64,000 bases of DNA from positions 138,150,060-138,214,059 of the forward strand of contig NC_134085.1 of NCBI RefSeq assembly GCF_000715075.1. The letters run 5' to 3'. How positions within the stretch are numbered: position 1 is the first letter of the stretch; every line of letters starts with the position of its first letter. The translations under genes were made by a program, and so were the position numbers. Shown in pieces: positions 45,001 to 56,540 of this stretch. The stretch is from Nicotiana tabacum (Eukaryota; Streptophyta; Magnoliopsida; Solanales; Solanaceae). The notes beneath the pieces were generated by a model. That model searched no databases. It saw only the letters and a program-made list of their open reading frames with translations, and was not told where the DNA came from.

Positions 45001-46518
45001 ATCTCTCACATAGACTAGATACGCTTCACACCCCTTCTCAACCATTCGTTGAGCTTTAAGAAAAGAAATAACCCTACTGGGGGCATAATATCTGGCCTAG
45101 CCTCCCCCTCTAGGGGGACCTCTACCACCCAACCTCCACCTTGTGATGGCTGAGCAGGTGGGGTGGTAGCTGGTGCTATAATTATAGCCTGAGGATCTGG
45201 TGAAGCACGCTGTGGCTAGGAAGACTGTGGAGGTGTACCCCTCCTAAGTCTAAGGCAATGCCTCACCATATGGCGTATGTCGTTTCACTCAAAACAAACT
45301 CTGGGAGGACGTGGCGGCTGTAACTGGCTCAGGCCAGGTCTGCTGGACTGACCGCTGATAGCACCCTGTGCAGGAGACACACTAGATATTGGAGGTGCAT
45401 AATCAGGCTCCTAAGGTCTAAGAGGAGCTAGAATACTGCTGGCGGCTGGAAGAGCTGAATGAATGGGGCAACTCACATAAACCCTACCATGACGAACTGC
45501 AGCTGGGGCACGGGCACTAGAATAATGGCCTGACTCTCAAGACCTCTTGGTCTCTCTCTCCTCCCTATGCCGAGCAGGCATGCCCTCTACTCTCCTAGCA
45601 ATACTCACCACCTGCTATTACGAGATATCCATCTCAAGCTCCCAGGCCATGCTAGTCTTGCTGTTGGGGATGAGTCCCTCAATAAACCGACGAACACTCT
45701 CTCGAACTGTAGAGACCACGGTCGGTGCATGCCTAGCCAAGTCACTAAAAAGACCGCGTACTTTGAAACAATCATAGTACCTTGGTGCAACTGCTCAAAC
45801 TCCGCGCGCCATGCGTCCCTGAGGCTCTAAGGGACATACTCTCTCAAAAACACGTTGGAGAACTGAGTCCATGAAAGGGAAGCTGCCTCAGCCGGACTAT
45901 CCAACTCATCAGTACGCCACCACTGAAATGCTGCCCCTCAAAGCTAAAAGGCAGTGAAAAGAACCCCATTCGACTTTGCTATGCCCATAGTGCGGAGGAT
46001 ACAGTGGCACTCCTTTAGAAATCCCTATGCATCCTCTGATGCTAGACCACTAAATGTAGGAGGTTTATATTTCTTGTACCTCTCAAGCCTCCGTTCTTCC
46101 TCCTCTGAGGTTGCCGCCCTACCCTCGGGCTGAACTGGGGCTACAGGAGGTTTCGGTATGACCTCTGGGATCTGATCAACTTGAACCCGCTACTCTGGAG
46201 TATGGGCGGCGGGAGTCTATACTCCTCCCCGACCTGAGATGTGGCTGCAACAAGGGGAATCAACCCTGCCTGAGCTAGAGTGTTGTACATGCTCATGAAC
46301 TGTGCAAGGGTCTCCTAGAGAGCTGGAGTAGTAGTAGTAGGCATATCACGTGCCTGTACTCCGGTTGGAGCTACTGGTGGCTCCTCTACAATAGCTTGTA
46401 CGGGTGTTCTGGCTGTACCATGTGCACGTCCTCGACCTCTACCCCGGCCCTGACCTCGAGCGGCTCCAGCAGGGGGCGCGGGTGCCTGGTCATCTCCGGT
46501 AGCACGTGTCCTCACCAT
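42030..46518 (-). pseudogene. gag-pol: Chr-B gag-pol remnant
   Basis: Starts at ATG 46518 (MVRTRATGDDQAPAP), a usual chromovirus gag start. Gag is broken: the zinc knuckle (CFE*NDIRHMVRHC) has TGA at 45285-45287. RT lies at about 44374-45045 ([30 protein letters not shown]) and its active site reads FINDI, the first catalytic Asp (44401-44403) replaced by Asn. RNase H 43547-44020 ([18 protein letters not shown]). Integrase finger 43040-43264, with one Cys replaced (CLNF); core with TAG at 42877-42879; GQSECTIQ in place of the usual E-R. Chromodomain 42030-42200 (EPVANLDRQVRKLRSK) has TAG at 42118-42120 and 42109-42111. Frames change several times. Clearly dead and older than Chr-A. Confidence 0.85.
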
Positions 46519-46719
46519 TTGTGAGAGAATAGAAGACAAATGTTTAGGATTTCGAAGTCAATAATCTTGTACAACAAGGAATCAAATGAAGTGGAATTTT
46601 CCTAACAGTTCCATAGCCTCCCAAAGATGAGTACATACGTCTCTGTACCGAACTCTGAGACTCTACTAAACCAGCTTGTGACTCACGATTCCTATGAACC
46701 TATAGCTCTAATACCAACT
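46519..46719 (-). other. Chr-B leader with mutated primer site
   Basis: Primer site at 46706-46717 reads TGGTATTAGAGC on the - strand, one change from the tRNA-iMet site. No gene in the leader. Confidence 0.75.
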
Positions 46720-47191
46720 TGTCACGACCCAAGTTTCTCCCTCTCTAAATTCTCGTGACGGCACCTAGTCTCGATGACTAGGTAAGCCTAATATTGCGGA
46801 AATGAAATAAAAACACAAAAATAACAGCTAACGAATATAGTTAATAAGCAGAAATGATGCCGCTTGGCATATATAATAATCACTTTTTTCCCAAAACTCG
46901 GAATATCGCAATGTCACAAGCTTCTAAGAAGTCCTAACTGTTCTATACATCATTTTTATGGAAAAGAAGAAAATGAACATAGGAGATAGAAGGGCACTCC
47001 GAGGTTTGCGGACGCGGCAGATGTACCTTGAAGTCTCCGTACAACAGCAAGCACTCTCAGCTAATAGCTAGTATATGGATCTGCACACGGAAAACATGTG
47101 CAGAAAAGGGCATGAGTACACCATAATGGTACCAAGTAAGTGCCAAGCCTAAACTCAATCGAGTAGTGACGAGATAAGGTGAGGACCCTAC

Positions 47192-47389
47192 CCAATTACC
47201 CAGACAAATTTCCAGAGATGAACTTGTCAAAATCCTTCCTGATTCCTGGATCACAAATTATGAGAAGTTAAGAACTCTCCATCCGGTTCAGGATATGTAT
47301 CAGTTGTATCTTTGGGTTGAATCATTTGGCAAGAGAAGATGGTTTTATTTGGTTTTTTGAGATGGGAATGGTCAAAGCTTATGCAAACG
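47192..47389. other. 198-bp insertion with coding-like sequence
   Basis: Absent from the left LTR, where CCCTACTTGTATGAATATAAT is continuous. On the + strand a frame reads LVKILPDSWITNYEKL, HPVQDMYQLYLWVESFGKRR, WFYLVF, then a stop and DGNGQSLCKRYK. Amino-acid usage looks like a real protein, but I do not recognise it. No inverted ends or duplication seen. Confidence 0.6.
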
Positions 47390-47504
47390 GTATAAATATA
47401 ATAAAATAAGACAAAAAGAATATTACAGTAAAAATAAATACGGAAATCTAATAGGGATAGAACTCAATGGAAACCAACAACTCAAAACACAGTCATAGCA
47501 ACAG

Positions 47505-47690
47505 GGGGATCTCCCGGGATACCTTCACGTAGTTCCAAACGTAAAATGTGTAGGGGGGTCTCCTAGAATATCGTTCCGTAGTCCCAAAGTAAATATGCTG
47601 TGCTGCGGGATCTCCCAGGATACCGTTCCGTAGCCCCAAAGTAAATATGCAGTACAAGGGGATCTCTCAGAATACTGTTCCCTAGTCCTA
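47505..47690. repeat. Short repeat in Chr-B right LTR
   Basis: Four units of about 55 bp with GGGATCTCCCRGGATACC, CGTAGTCCCAAAGTAAATATG; three units in the left LTR at 39940-40085. Confidence 0.7.
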
Positions 47691-48569
47691 AAGTAAATAT
47701 GCAGCTCAACCAAACGAAGATAACAGTTACAACATGAAACCACAATTTAGATTATGTCCGAGTCAAAGAAGAAAAGGAAATTTCGCTAAAACATGTTGCA
47801 CGGTGTTTAGAGAGACAGCTAAGGCAGTTAAGGCACGTAAGCATGCTTTCCTAAACTAAACAAGATAGTTACATATACTAGTATTACTCAATTAAAAGAA
47901 AACAAATATATGCTTAATGAAAATGAAGTTTATCAACAATAGCCCATGTATGCACTCGTCACCTCACGTACACTGTGCTCACATATCAACCAGTACTAAA
48001 TCCTAAGGGGAGTTCCCCCCACAAGGTTAGGCAAGCCACTTACCTCAAACTCAAGGCCACTCAAAGCTCAATCACAACTTTGCCTTTCAAACACGTCTTC
48101 AAACCAACAATATCTAGCAAATTACCAACCAAACGTTTCAAAATAAGCCTTAGGAATCACTCACAATAACAAAGGACTCAATTTAGGTCATTATTGAAAA
48201 AGTCAACAAACGTCAACACCCGGGCCCGCTTGGTCCAAACCCGAAATTTGGACCAAAATTCGAATAAGCATTTACCCCTGGGTCCAAATATACAATTAGT
48301 TTTGGAATCCGACCTCAATTTGAGGTCTAAATCCTCAAATTTTGAAATCCCTAATTTCTACCCAAAAATCCTCAATTCCACCATGAAAATCATAAATTCT
48401 AGGTTGAAATCTTGTAAAATGAAGTGAAAAATTGAAATAAACTAGTTAAGAATCATTTACCTATGATTTGGGGAAGAAGAAGTCTTTGGGAAATCGCCTC
48501 TTGTGTTCTAGGTTTTGAAAATTTGAAGAATGAATGAAAAATCTCGTCCAAGTCTCATTTACCCAGCTG

Positions 48570-48880
48570 CAGATGTCGCAAATGTGACAAATGTGACCTG
48601 GGTTTTGCATTTGCGAGACCCCCAAATGCGAGAAATCTATCACATTTGCGAAGATTCCCACAGTCCTGCCTTTTTCGCAAATGCAAACTAAGTTGGTCGC
48701 AAATGCGATCAAAGGATCGCAATTGCGAAGGTTGCCTCCTCCTGTCCCCATTGCAAATGCAAAGAAATGTTCGTTGGGCCAGCTTCTCTTCGCATTTGCG
48801 ATGAGAAGACCGCAAATGCAAACTCTTAAGAGATCGCAAATGCGATGATTGGCCTCGCATTTGCGAGGTCTGAGGCCTGC
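48570..48880 (-). repeat. GCG-word cluster, Chr-B right LTR
   Basis: Same cluster as 40970-41290 with further word decay (for example TTGCAAATGCAAAG). Confidence 0.7.
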
Positions 48881-50566
48881 AACAAAGACCATTAGTGTTC
48901 TAAGTCCTATTTTCACTCCGTAGCCTATCCGAAACTCACCCGAGCCCTCGGGGCTCCAAACCAAACATACACACAAGTCTTAAAATATCATACGAACTTG
49001 CTCGCGTGATCAGATCACCAAAATAACACCTAGAGCCACGAATTTAGCACCAAATCAAATAAAATTCTCAAGAACACTTTGAAATTTCTATTTTCTCAAC
49101 TGGACGTCCAACTCACACCAATTTTGTTTTTCATCAAATTTCATAGACAAGTCTTATGTATTATATTGAACTTGTACCGAGCTCCGGAACCAAAATACGG
49201 ACCCGATACTAACAAGATCAAACATTAAGAATTTCTTTAAAATCATTGAATTTTCAGACTCTCAATTTTCAACAAAAATTCATAACTCGAGCTAGGGACC
49301 TCCGATTCTGATTTCGGGCATACGCCCAGGTCTCATATTTTTATACGGACCCACCGAGACTGTCAAAATACAAATTTGGGTCTGTTTATCAAAAATGTTG
49401 ACCGAAATCAACTAAAATAAAGTTTTGAATAAAAAAATTCTTTTTTATCAACTTTCAACATAAAAGTTTTCCGAAAAATGCCTGGACCGCGCACGTAAAT
49501 CGAGGAGGGATAAAATGAGGTTTTTAAGGCCTCAGAACACAGAATTTTATTTTAATTCATAAGATGACATATTGGGTCATCACACAAGACCCGCTCTTCC
49601 ATTATTCTCGCTTCTGCACCTCGTAGATGTGTTCTAGTTCACCGCACCTGTGACCTTCACGCCCATCATGCCACTTGCGCTTTTGCGATGACCCGTCCGC
49701 ATCTACATCCAAACTTTCGCAGATGCAGGAACACCAGCACCATCACTTCTTCAACAATGCAACATTAGAAAAAATTATCCGAACCACGTCTGAAACTCAC
49801 CCGAGCCTCTCGGGGTCCCGTCCAAACATGCCAATAAGTTCCAAAATATAACACCAACCTACTTGAGGCCTCAAATTACACATAATAACATCAAAACGAC
49901 GAATCGCACCTCAAATCGAACATAATGAACTCTCAACTTCCAAATCTCGTGTCGAACCATATCAAATCAACTCTGATTGAACTCAAATTTTGCACACAAG
50001 TCCCAAATGATATAACGAAGCTATTCCAATTCCCAAAAATACAATCGGAACCCAATATCATCAAAGTCAACTCCCTGTCAAAATTATGAACATTCCAAAC
50101 CTTTAAATTTCCAACTTTCGCCAAATAGTGTCGAAACCTTCTAGAAATATCCAAATGCAAATTCGGGCATATGCCCAAGAGCCAAAATCACCATCCGGAC
50201 CTAACGGAATCATTAAAACACCGATCCGGGGTCAAATACACAAAAGTCAAACTTGATCAACTCTTCCAACTTAAAGCTTTCTAGATGAGAATCATTCTTC
50301 TAAATCAATTCCGAATCACCTAAAAACAAAACTGACGATTCACACAAGTCATAATACATCATATGAAGCTACTCAAGACTTCAAACAGCTAAACGGAATA
50401 CAAATGCTCAAAATGACCGGTTGGATCGTTACAGGTTCGGTCGTAGCTTTTGTTAATACCATGTGTTTGTCTTAAGAAATTCGTCGAACATATATATTTT
50501 ATTAATTTAGAACCCTGTAACTTAAACATATTGGATTCTCAAACCCAAATCCTAGCTCTACCTCTA

Positions 50567-52003
50567 ATTTGGTTGGTCTTATTAATCTTTAGACATAGCT
50601 AATCGTGACATATAAGTTATACAAAAATTTATGTATTATTTTATGTAGGATTAAATAAAAAATAAAAATATATATTAGTAATATATGAATTAGTATAATT
50701 AAGACAAATTTTAAGTAATTAAGAAAACACTGCATAATGATTCCCGTATTATTTTTCATCACATAATATTCACGGCATTATTATTCACTATATAAATAAT
50801 ATTGTAGGTTATAATTCTTGCATAACTATTCCATGAACCTAACATCCTTTAGTCTTTTAGCTGGAGGAGAATGATATAGTATTATAAACAATATATGTTA
50901 AGGGAGAGTTCTTTTAGCTCGAAAATCCACGGGAAGTTTGTCTATGTTATCAAATACTTCAAACTTTGAGGACTCAAATCCTGCTATTAATTAGTCTTGT
51001 AGTATTACAGATTCCCCGTGAAACAATACGAAAATTAAGAATTCAAAAAAAATACCAAAATTAATTAAGCTCTGTCTGTTTTCTTTTTCGTGGTCTAACT
51101 TTTCTTTAAAATTTAATTTTATTGATCCTCTTCTATTCTATGTGTACTCCCTTTCACAAGTTACAAAAGTGTGTCCAGTGTAATCTGCCTACTTATCTTT
51201 TGGTATCATAATTTGACCTCAACATGCGGCACTTCAAAATAGTATATTGTATTCTATGATAGGAGTCAAGTAAATTATTTATTGAGCCATAAGGCGGTTG
51301 TTTGATCCAAAATTTAGATCTAGATTTAAACAATTATATTTTCTAATATAATAAAGTTAATCTTAGACAATATTAATATCCGAAAGATTAATTAACCGAT
51401 TATGTAGCAAGATGTTACGAGTACTATTTGAGTAGCAATAAATGGTAACAATAAAGCAATATTCAATGACCCAAGAACTAAGATGTTAACATTAAATAGC
51501 AATAAATAGTAATGAATGACATTTATGTAAATAAATGCATAGGAGTCACCCGAAAGTGGTGAGATTCTTTGATATCCCCTATGACAAAGATAGATGATGA
51601 TAAGCCTTAGAATATTCGGATCCTCTTTGGATCGTGGGAGAAAAGATAGATAAAGATCTCAAGAAAAAGTATATTTTGTATGTCAAAGATAAAACAAGAA
51701 TCTTCAGAGAATGTCAATGTGTTATTTTTTTAGAATGAGTGTCCAATCTGTTCTACAATCCTCTCTCTCTTTCTATTTATATGGGCGCATGGGCCATAAA
51801 CCCCTAATAGTATAGATGAGAGGAATATTCCCTAGAATATACTCTGTAAGGTCTTATTTCTAAAACTAGTCATTACTGCTCTGTTGAAGGGAGTACTCAT
51901 CATCGTCCTTATCCTTTGTCGAGTCTACTCGACCTTGCCTTCGTCCTCTGTTGAAACCAAATCGATGACGCATGACAGCCTTCGAAAGCTTTCTTAATGT
52001 TGA
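50567..52003. other. AT-rich DNA without a recognisable gene
   Basis: 50567-51250 is very AT-rich. 51300-51990 has LTR-like texture (TTATATGGGCGCATGGGCC, ATATTCCCTAGAATATACTC) but no ends could be set. I see no coding region here; the short reading frame at 51866-52054 (-) has no recognisable motif. Confidence 0.4.
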
Positions 52004-52530
52004 CTTTTTTTTGGTGGAATGAAAATTTTTATTCATCTCCACCAAAATGTACAATGAAAGATCATACTCTAATTCCTAGCTATATAAAAAATCTCATATT
52101 TACTCTTTTAGCCTATCTTGTACATGCATTTTTCTGCCTATATCCTATCTATATGTATATTTCTTCCATCCACCTTCTATCATTACCATTTTTCCACTTG
52201 ATGAGTATTTCCACCACTCTAACTTTGCATTCTTCTTTGATTTGCTCACATACACTGTGTGGTCCAGGGACTGAACTCTGCCATAGGGCTTCATTCCTCC
52301 CTTTCACACATGATAGTTAGTTGCTGCCAATACTGCATATGACAATTTCCTACTCTGTTTGCCTCCCATTTTCCTAGCTACTCTTCTATATAGGGACTTT
52401 CCTTCAAGGTTTGTGATCCTTACCTTTAGCCACTGTAGTATTGTAGTGATGCATATTTTTTAGAATTGACACTCATAGAACAAGTGTTCAACAGACTCTG
52501 GTGCATTTCCACATAATACACACAGGTCAT
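52004..52530 (-). mobile_element. LINE 3' end (reverse-transcriptase C-terminus), cut by Tat-B
   Basis: On the - strand, directly from the Tat-B boundary: DLCVLCGNAPESVEHLFYEC, the Cys/His zinc-binding motif found after the RT of plant LINEs, followed by a stop (QF*KIC) and RRVARKMGGKQSRK, LSYAVLAATNYHV*KGRN. Then an untranslated tail ends in an A-run (T-run 52005-52012 on the + strand). So the element is 5'-interrupted by Tat-B at 52530 and has at least two stops. Confidence 0.75.
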
Positions 52531-53779
52531 TGTTGATACCCAATTTTCTCTGTATATTTTTTATAAGCAAAATACTTTCAAAATAGTAGGTATATACATA
52601 TATAAGTATGTCCCAAGGTATTAATATTTTTCTCTTAATTTTAATAGATTTTTAAATATATTTACTGCCCTATTTTATCAAGAAAAACTCAATAATTATC
52701 CCCAAATTTATCATTTTTGGGTGATTCACTTATTGGATTCTCATATTTATATTAAAATATAGTTGACATAATTTTTACATAGTTTTACAAGTTTATTTAG
52801 TATTTTTAAAGCTAAATTGCTTATAATTGCGATATTAGCCTATTTTAAAATTTAATTATTTTCATAATTATAAAATTGACTCCAATATTTTTAATTTGAT
52901 AATTACGTATTATTAATCATTTTAGTATCTTTAATTTATTTTTAGAAATTATTTTACTATTTTTATAAAATAAATAAGGAAAAAATGGCTATTTAAATGC
53001 TAGCCCTATTTATTTCAATTTTAGCCTTATTTGAACCTCCAGTTAAACTCAATTTTAAACCCAATTACCCTTACCCAATCCCTATTTGAACCGGCCCAAT
53101 TCCTAAACTACCCGCCCCTAATCCAGTTAAGTTCAACCCGCCCGGCCCCCCATTAAATCCAGGTCGTTGATCAAAATGATCAACGACCACAATCCCTCCT
53201 TTCCTTTATTAATCCACCAACACCCCTCAACCTTAAATCATTTCACCTAACCAGCCGCCTCTGAAACCCTCCCCTCTCTCAAAACACTCTCGAACCTTCT
53301 CTAACCCTAGCCGCCTCCCATCACTTCTACCTTGAAACCCACCGGGATCTATGGCTTCTCAGGCTATGAAAGTCTTATACCCACATCCTTTTGCTCCCAC
53401 GCGCTTGATACCTGAAGATTCGAGGCCTAACCGTGAAGGGTTGAACACAAACCTCTGTCGATTCGAGGTTCCAGGGTTATCTCCGGCTTTGCTCCGGCGT
53501 ACCAAGGTTATCTGAGCATGTTTCTGACCTCTCCGACTCAGATCGGTGGCCTTTCAAAGTCTTTATCATATCTAGAATTCTTCTAAAGCCCTAACCCTAC
53601 GAGATTTTTCTCCGATTTCTTTAGATCCGTTGTGTATCTGTGCTCTCCTTGAGTTTTCAAACGATTTCCCTAACTTTTCTTTCGAAAATTACTTTTTTAA
53701 AAATCTTTCTTTCCGATCTAGGGTTTTCTGAAAAAAAATTTAAGTGTTTCTCTTACTTTCTTTCCCTTTTCTTTTGTGT

Positions 53780-54040
53780 ATTTTCCTCTACTATGCTCCT
53801 ATGTTTTTATCTACCACGTTCTCGTATGTTCTCCTACTGTGTTCTGTTCTTGTACGTTCTTCTACTGAGTTTTTATACTCCATTCTTGTATGTTCTTTTA
53901 CTGTGTTTTATATACTCCATGCTTGTATGTTCTTCTACCATATTTTCCGTACTGTATTCTCATATGCTTTTCTATTATGTTCTTGTATTTTTTTTCTACT
54001 ATGTTCCAACATGTTTCTCCTACTGTACTTTCCTGCTAAG
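53780..54040 (+). repeat. Degenerate T-rich tandem repeat
   Basis: Variants of CTTGTATGTTCTTCTACTGT then GTTTTATACTCCATG, period about 35-45 bp, in the Tat-B U3 region. The long hydrophobic frames here come from the repeat. Confidence 0.6.
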
Positions 54041-54949
54041 TTCTTAAGCTTCCTTACTTTCCTTCTACTAAGCCATGTTTAAGTTTCTTCTGAAAAACTT
54101 CTTAAGCATGTTCACTGTTCCTATCAGGGTTTCTCCTCTATTGTTTCTTTGAGTGCTTCTACTGTGTTCTTCCTGTTACCCTGATATCATGCTTTCTCAT
54201 GAGTTTTACTGTTGATAGAAGCAAGCAAGAGGCTTCAGTTCTTCTCTGAAACCTCTGAGCCCGCTTCGAGTACTTGTCTTTTCATCTCTATACTTGATTC
54301 AAGGTGGAAACCCTAGAATTTAGGGGTTCTGCCGAGGTTTGATTGAACTAGGGTTTTATTTTAGAACCCTTAACTCTTTTAGATTGACTTTGAGTCTTTG
54401 ACTGAGTTTGGACATCTTTGTTTTCATACAATGCTGAACATTTTGCTAAACTCTTCCACACTGGATTTTTTCTACTGATTTACACGGCAGTCTTCTTTCA
54501 TGCTCACATGCTCCTTATATATGATGAATTTTCCTCTAAATGGTTTTCAAATTTGCAATTAGTGCAAGCTTCCTTCTAAATATAGCCTGATTGATTTCTT
54601 TCCATTGTTTACTGATTTTCTTTATGACGCGACCTAAGTGAAACTCTTATTTATCTTTTCTGACTTGGTTTATTCATACAACATCTCTAACCCTTTTGAT
54701 TTACTGGTTGTTAACTAATCTTCTTACCTTATTTGCACAAACCGTGTATTTTAAAACACTGTCCTTAAATAACTTTTATGTATTCACCCCTAATAGCCTA
54801 CTCTGCACAAAGTGTTTGATTAATTTCTTTCCTTAGTTAGTTTATACCCGTTTGAATCTGAATCCCTTAATTAAGGGAAGCCTTGTGTAATTGATTGGCA
54901 ATCAGTTTTCAAACTACTTTCTTACCTTATTTTTGCCTGCTTTCTACAC

Positions 54950-54957
54950 TATAAAAG
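54950..54957 (+). promoter_or_regulatory. Tat-B LTR TATA box
   Basis: TATAAAAG in CACTATAAAAGGCACGAC, followed by a C/A-rich stretch typical of plant transcription starts (CTTCATACTTCACACTTCAC). Conserved in the inverted LTR at 4483-4490. Start expected near 54980. Confidence 0.6.
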
Positions 54958-55929
54958 GCACGACACTTCATACTTCACACTTCACACTACACACTTCACA
55001 ATTCATAATCTCTTCTAAATTCTCACTCTCACATAATAGAATTCTTCCTTCTTGTCTGCATTCTGACTTTCACAAGACAACTGTTTTTACCTATTTGTTT
55101 CTTTGAAACTGGTATGTCCTAATTTAACTTCAGCATCATCACAATGTGTTTACTTACAGCTTTCTGCATCTATGTCTACTTTACTACTTCTACAGAGTTA
55201 AATACTTAGACTAGCATGTTGATTTCCTTTTGCTTGTTTCTGCTATGAATCCCTATTCCCTATTTCCCTTCATGTGCTTTGAGTTACATTTAAAACATGG
55301 CAATATGCAAGTTATTGTCTATGGTTTGAACTTGATCCCTTAGGGGATCCTAACCTCTAAACAATGTGTTCCAGTAGGCTTATGGGTATGCCAGCATCTC
55401 CCATTGTTGGGTTTCACCCACTAACCTACTTTTTACCTCTTGCAACTCCCCATTCCCTATATCCATATGTGTACTGTCTCCTTTCCTCTTTCCCCCTTTC
55501 AGAATTCTGCACTTGCACTCTCTCTTAGTTTCTAAGTTTTGCCCCCCTCTTGTGAGCCTTGCCTTGGGACCTTGAGTTCCCTCTGAACTTGGACACCGGA
55601 GGGTTGGCCCTTCCACACTGCACCATGGCTTAATTATTGATACATTTAGGTGTAAGCACTGCCCGGAGTTCATATGAGACTCTTAGGGAACTCTGACACA
55701 CCCCAAATAGGAGAAAGGCTTTGAAATGTGATCTCTTAGAGTTGATTTACTTTATACTTCAGATAGGAAGTATGAATCAGGCTCTAGTTGGTTGTACTTT
55801 TTAATTTCTGATGTACTTTTCCTTTACTTTACTTTTCTGGGTTGTAATAATTTTGTAATAAAACTCTCGGGGATGATCAGTAAAGAGGGAGGGTAACTAT
55901 GTATGCAAAAAGGGGTAGATAACCTTCCT

Positions 55930-56540
55930 ATAGGAGTTTATGAATTTCTGCATTCTTATGTAGATACCATATCTATAGGAATCTTGCATTCGCGTCTAGA
56001 TACCATGTCTATAAGGATTTCTGCATAGATACCATGTTTATAGTAATCTTGCATTCCCATGTAGGTACCATGCCTATAGTTTATTTCTGAACTTCTGCAT
56101 AGCATATAAATATCCTGCCTGTAGGAATTTCTGAATTTCTGCACATCATGTAGATATCCTGCCTATAGGTTCTTTCTGAATCTTTCATATGCATTCCTCA
56201 TCAGGCAAACATGTTCGTAGGTCGTAAATAATAAACTGCAATTAGATATCATGTTCATAGGCTTTAAATGAAATTTAGCATCTAGATGTCATACCTATAA
56301 GTTTTCTGCATTTTTTACTATGTTTATAAGAGTGTCCAAAATCGACAACACTTAGAAAGCATGCCTATAGGAGCCTTAATCAAAATATGAATCGTTTTGC
56401 TTACTTATAAGTCTAAAACCAGTAACAATGACGAATGATCTTTTGTTAAAACTTGCCTTTCTTTAATAACAGACGATTTTCTTAAATTAGTATGTATTCA
56501 TGTTAGTTTCATTATTTCTGGAATCAGTAGATATCATGCC
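55930..56540 (+). repeat. Degenerate repeat in Tat-B LTR
   Basis: Words such as GTAGATACCATGTCTATAGG and AATTTCTGCAT recur about ten times, irregular spacing of 40-60 bp. Inverted counterpart at 3040-3420. Confidence 0.7.

Larger units (their letters stand above)
39309..49584 (-). mobile_element. Chr-B: decayed chromovirus with chimeric left end
   Basis: LTRs 39345-41983 and 46720-49584 in direct orientation, primer site next to the right LTR, polypurine tract next to the left LTR, degenerate gag-pol between, all - strand. To the left of the left LTR lies a 36-bp leader stub with a second primer site (39309-39344). The right LTR has a 198-bp extra insertion and the left lacks about 22 bp at its inner end. 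No matching target duplication is visible because of the stub. Confidence 0.82.
46720..49584 (-). repeat. Chr-B right (5') LTR
   Basis: TGTCACGACCC (46720) to ATTGGGTCATCACA (49584), 2865 bp. Larger than the left LTR mainly because of the insertion at 47192-47389. Hairpin CTGCACA/TGTGCAG at 47081-47103; GCG-word zone 48570-48880; short repeat of GGGATCTCCC..GAATACCGTTCC at 47505-47690 (also at 39940-40070 in the left LTR). Confidence 0.87.
37536..50433 (-). mobile_element. LTR-Z: solo LTR split by Chr-B
   Basis: Outer ends TGTCACGACTC (37536) and GGATCGTTACA (50433), flanked by GGTTC at 37531-37535 and 50434-50438. Left part to about 39308, right part from about 49585; together about 2.6 kb, one LTR length, with no internal region of its own, hence solo. 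The right part contains the GCG-word zone (49605-49730). Reading frames on both strands resemble no known protein. Confidence 0.82.
37504..50566. mobile_element. MITE-2: short hAT-type element split by LTR-Z
   Basis: Left end CAGAGGCGGAGCTAGAA (37504), right end CCTAGCTCTACCTCTA (ends 50566), imperfect inverted repeats. Flanked by ATTTGGTT at 37496-37503 and 50567-50574, a perfect 8-bp duplication. Only 32 + 128 bp belong to the MITE itself (37504-37535 and 50439-50566 plus one target copy); the rest is nested retroelements. Confidence 0.78.

Noticed and set aside
53640..54082. Hydrophobic, Phe/Leu/Tyr-rich proteins of 112-135 residues
   Set aside because: T-rich degenerate repeat inside the Tat-B LTR; two overlapping frames are equally open and contain no known domain.
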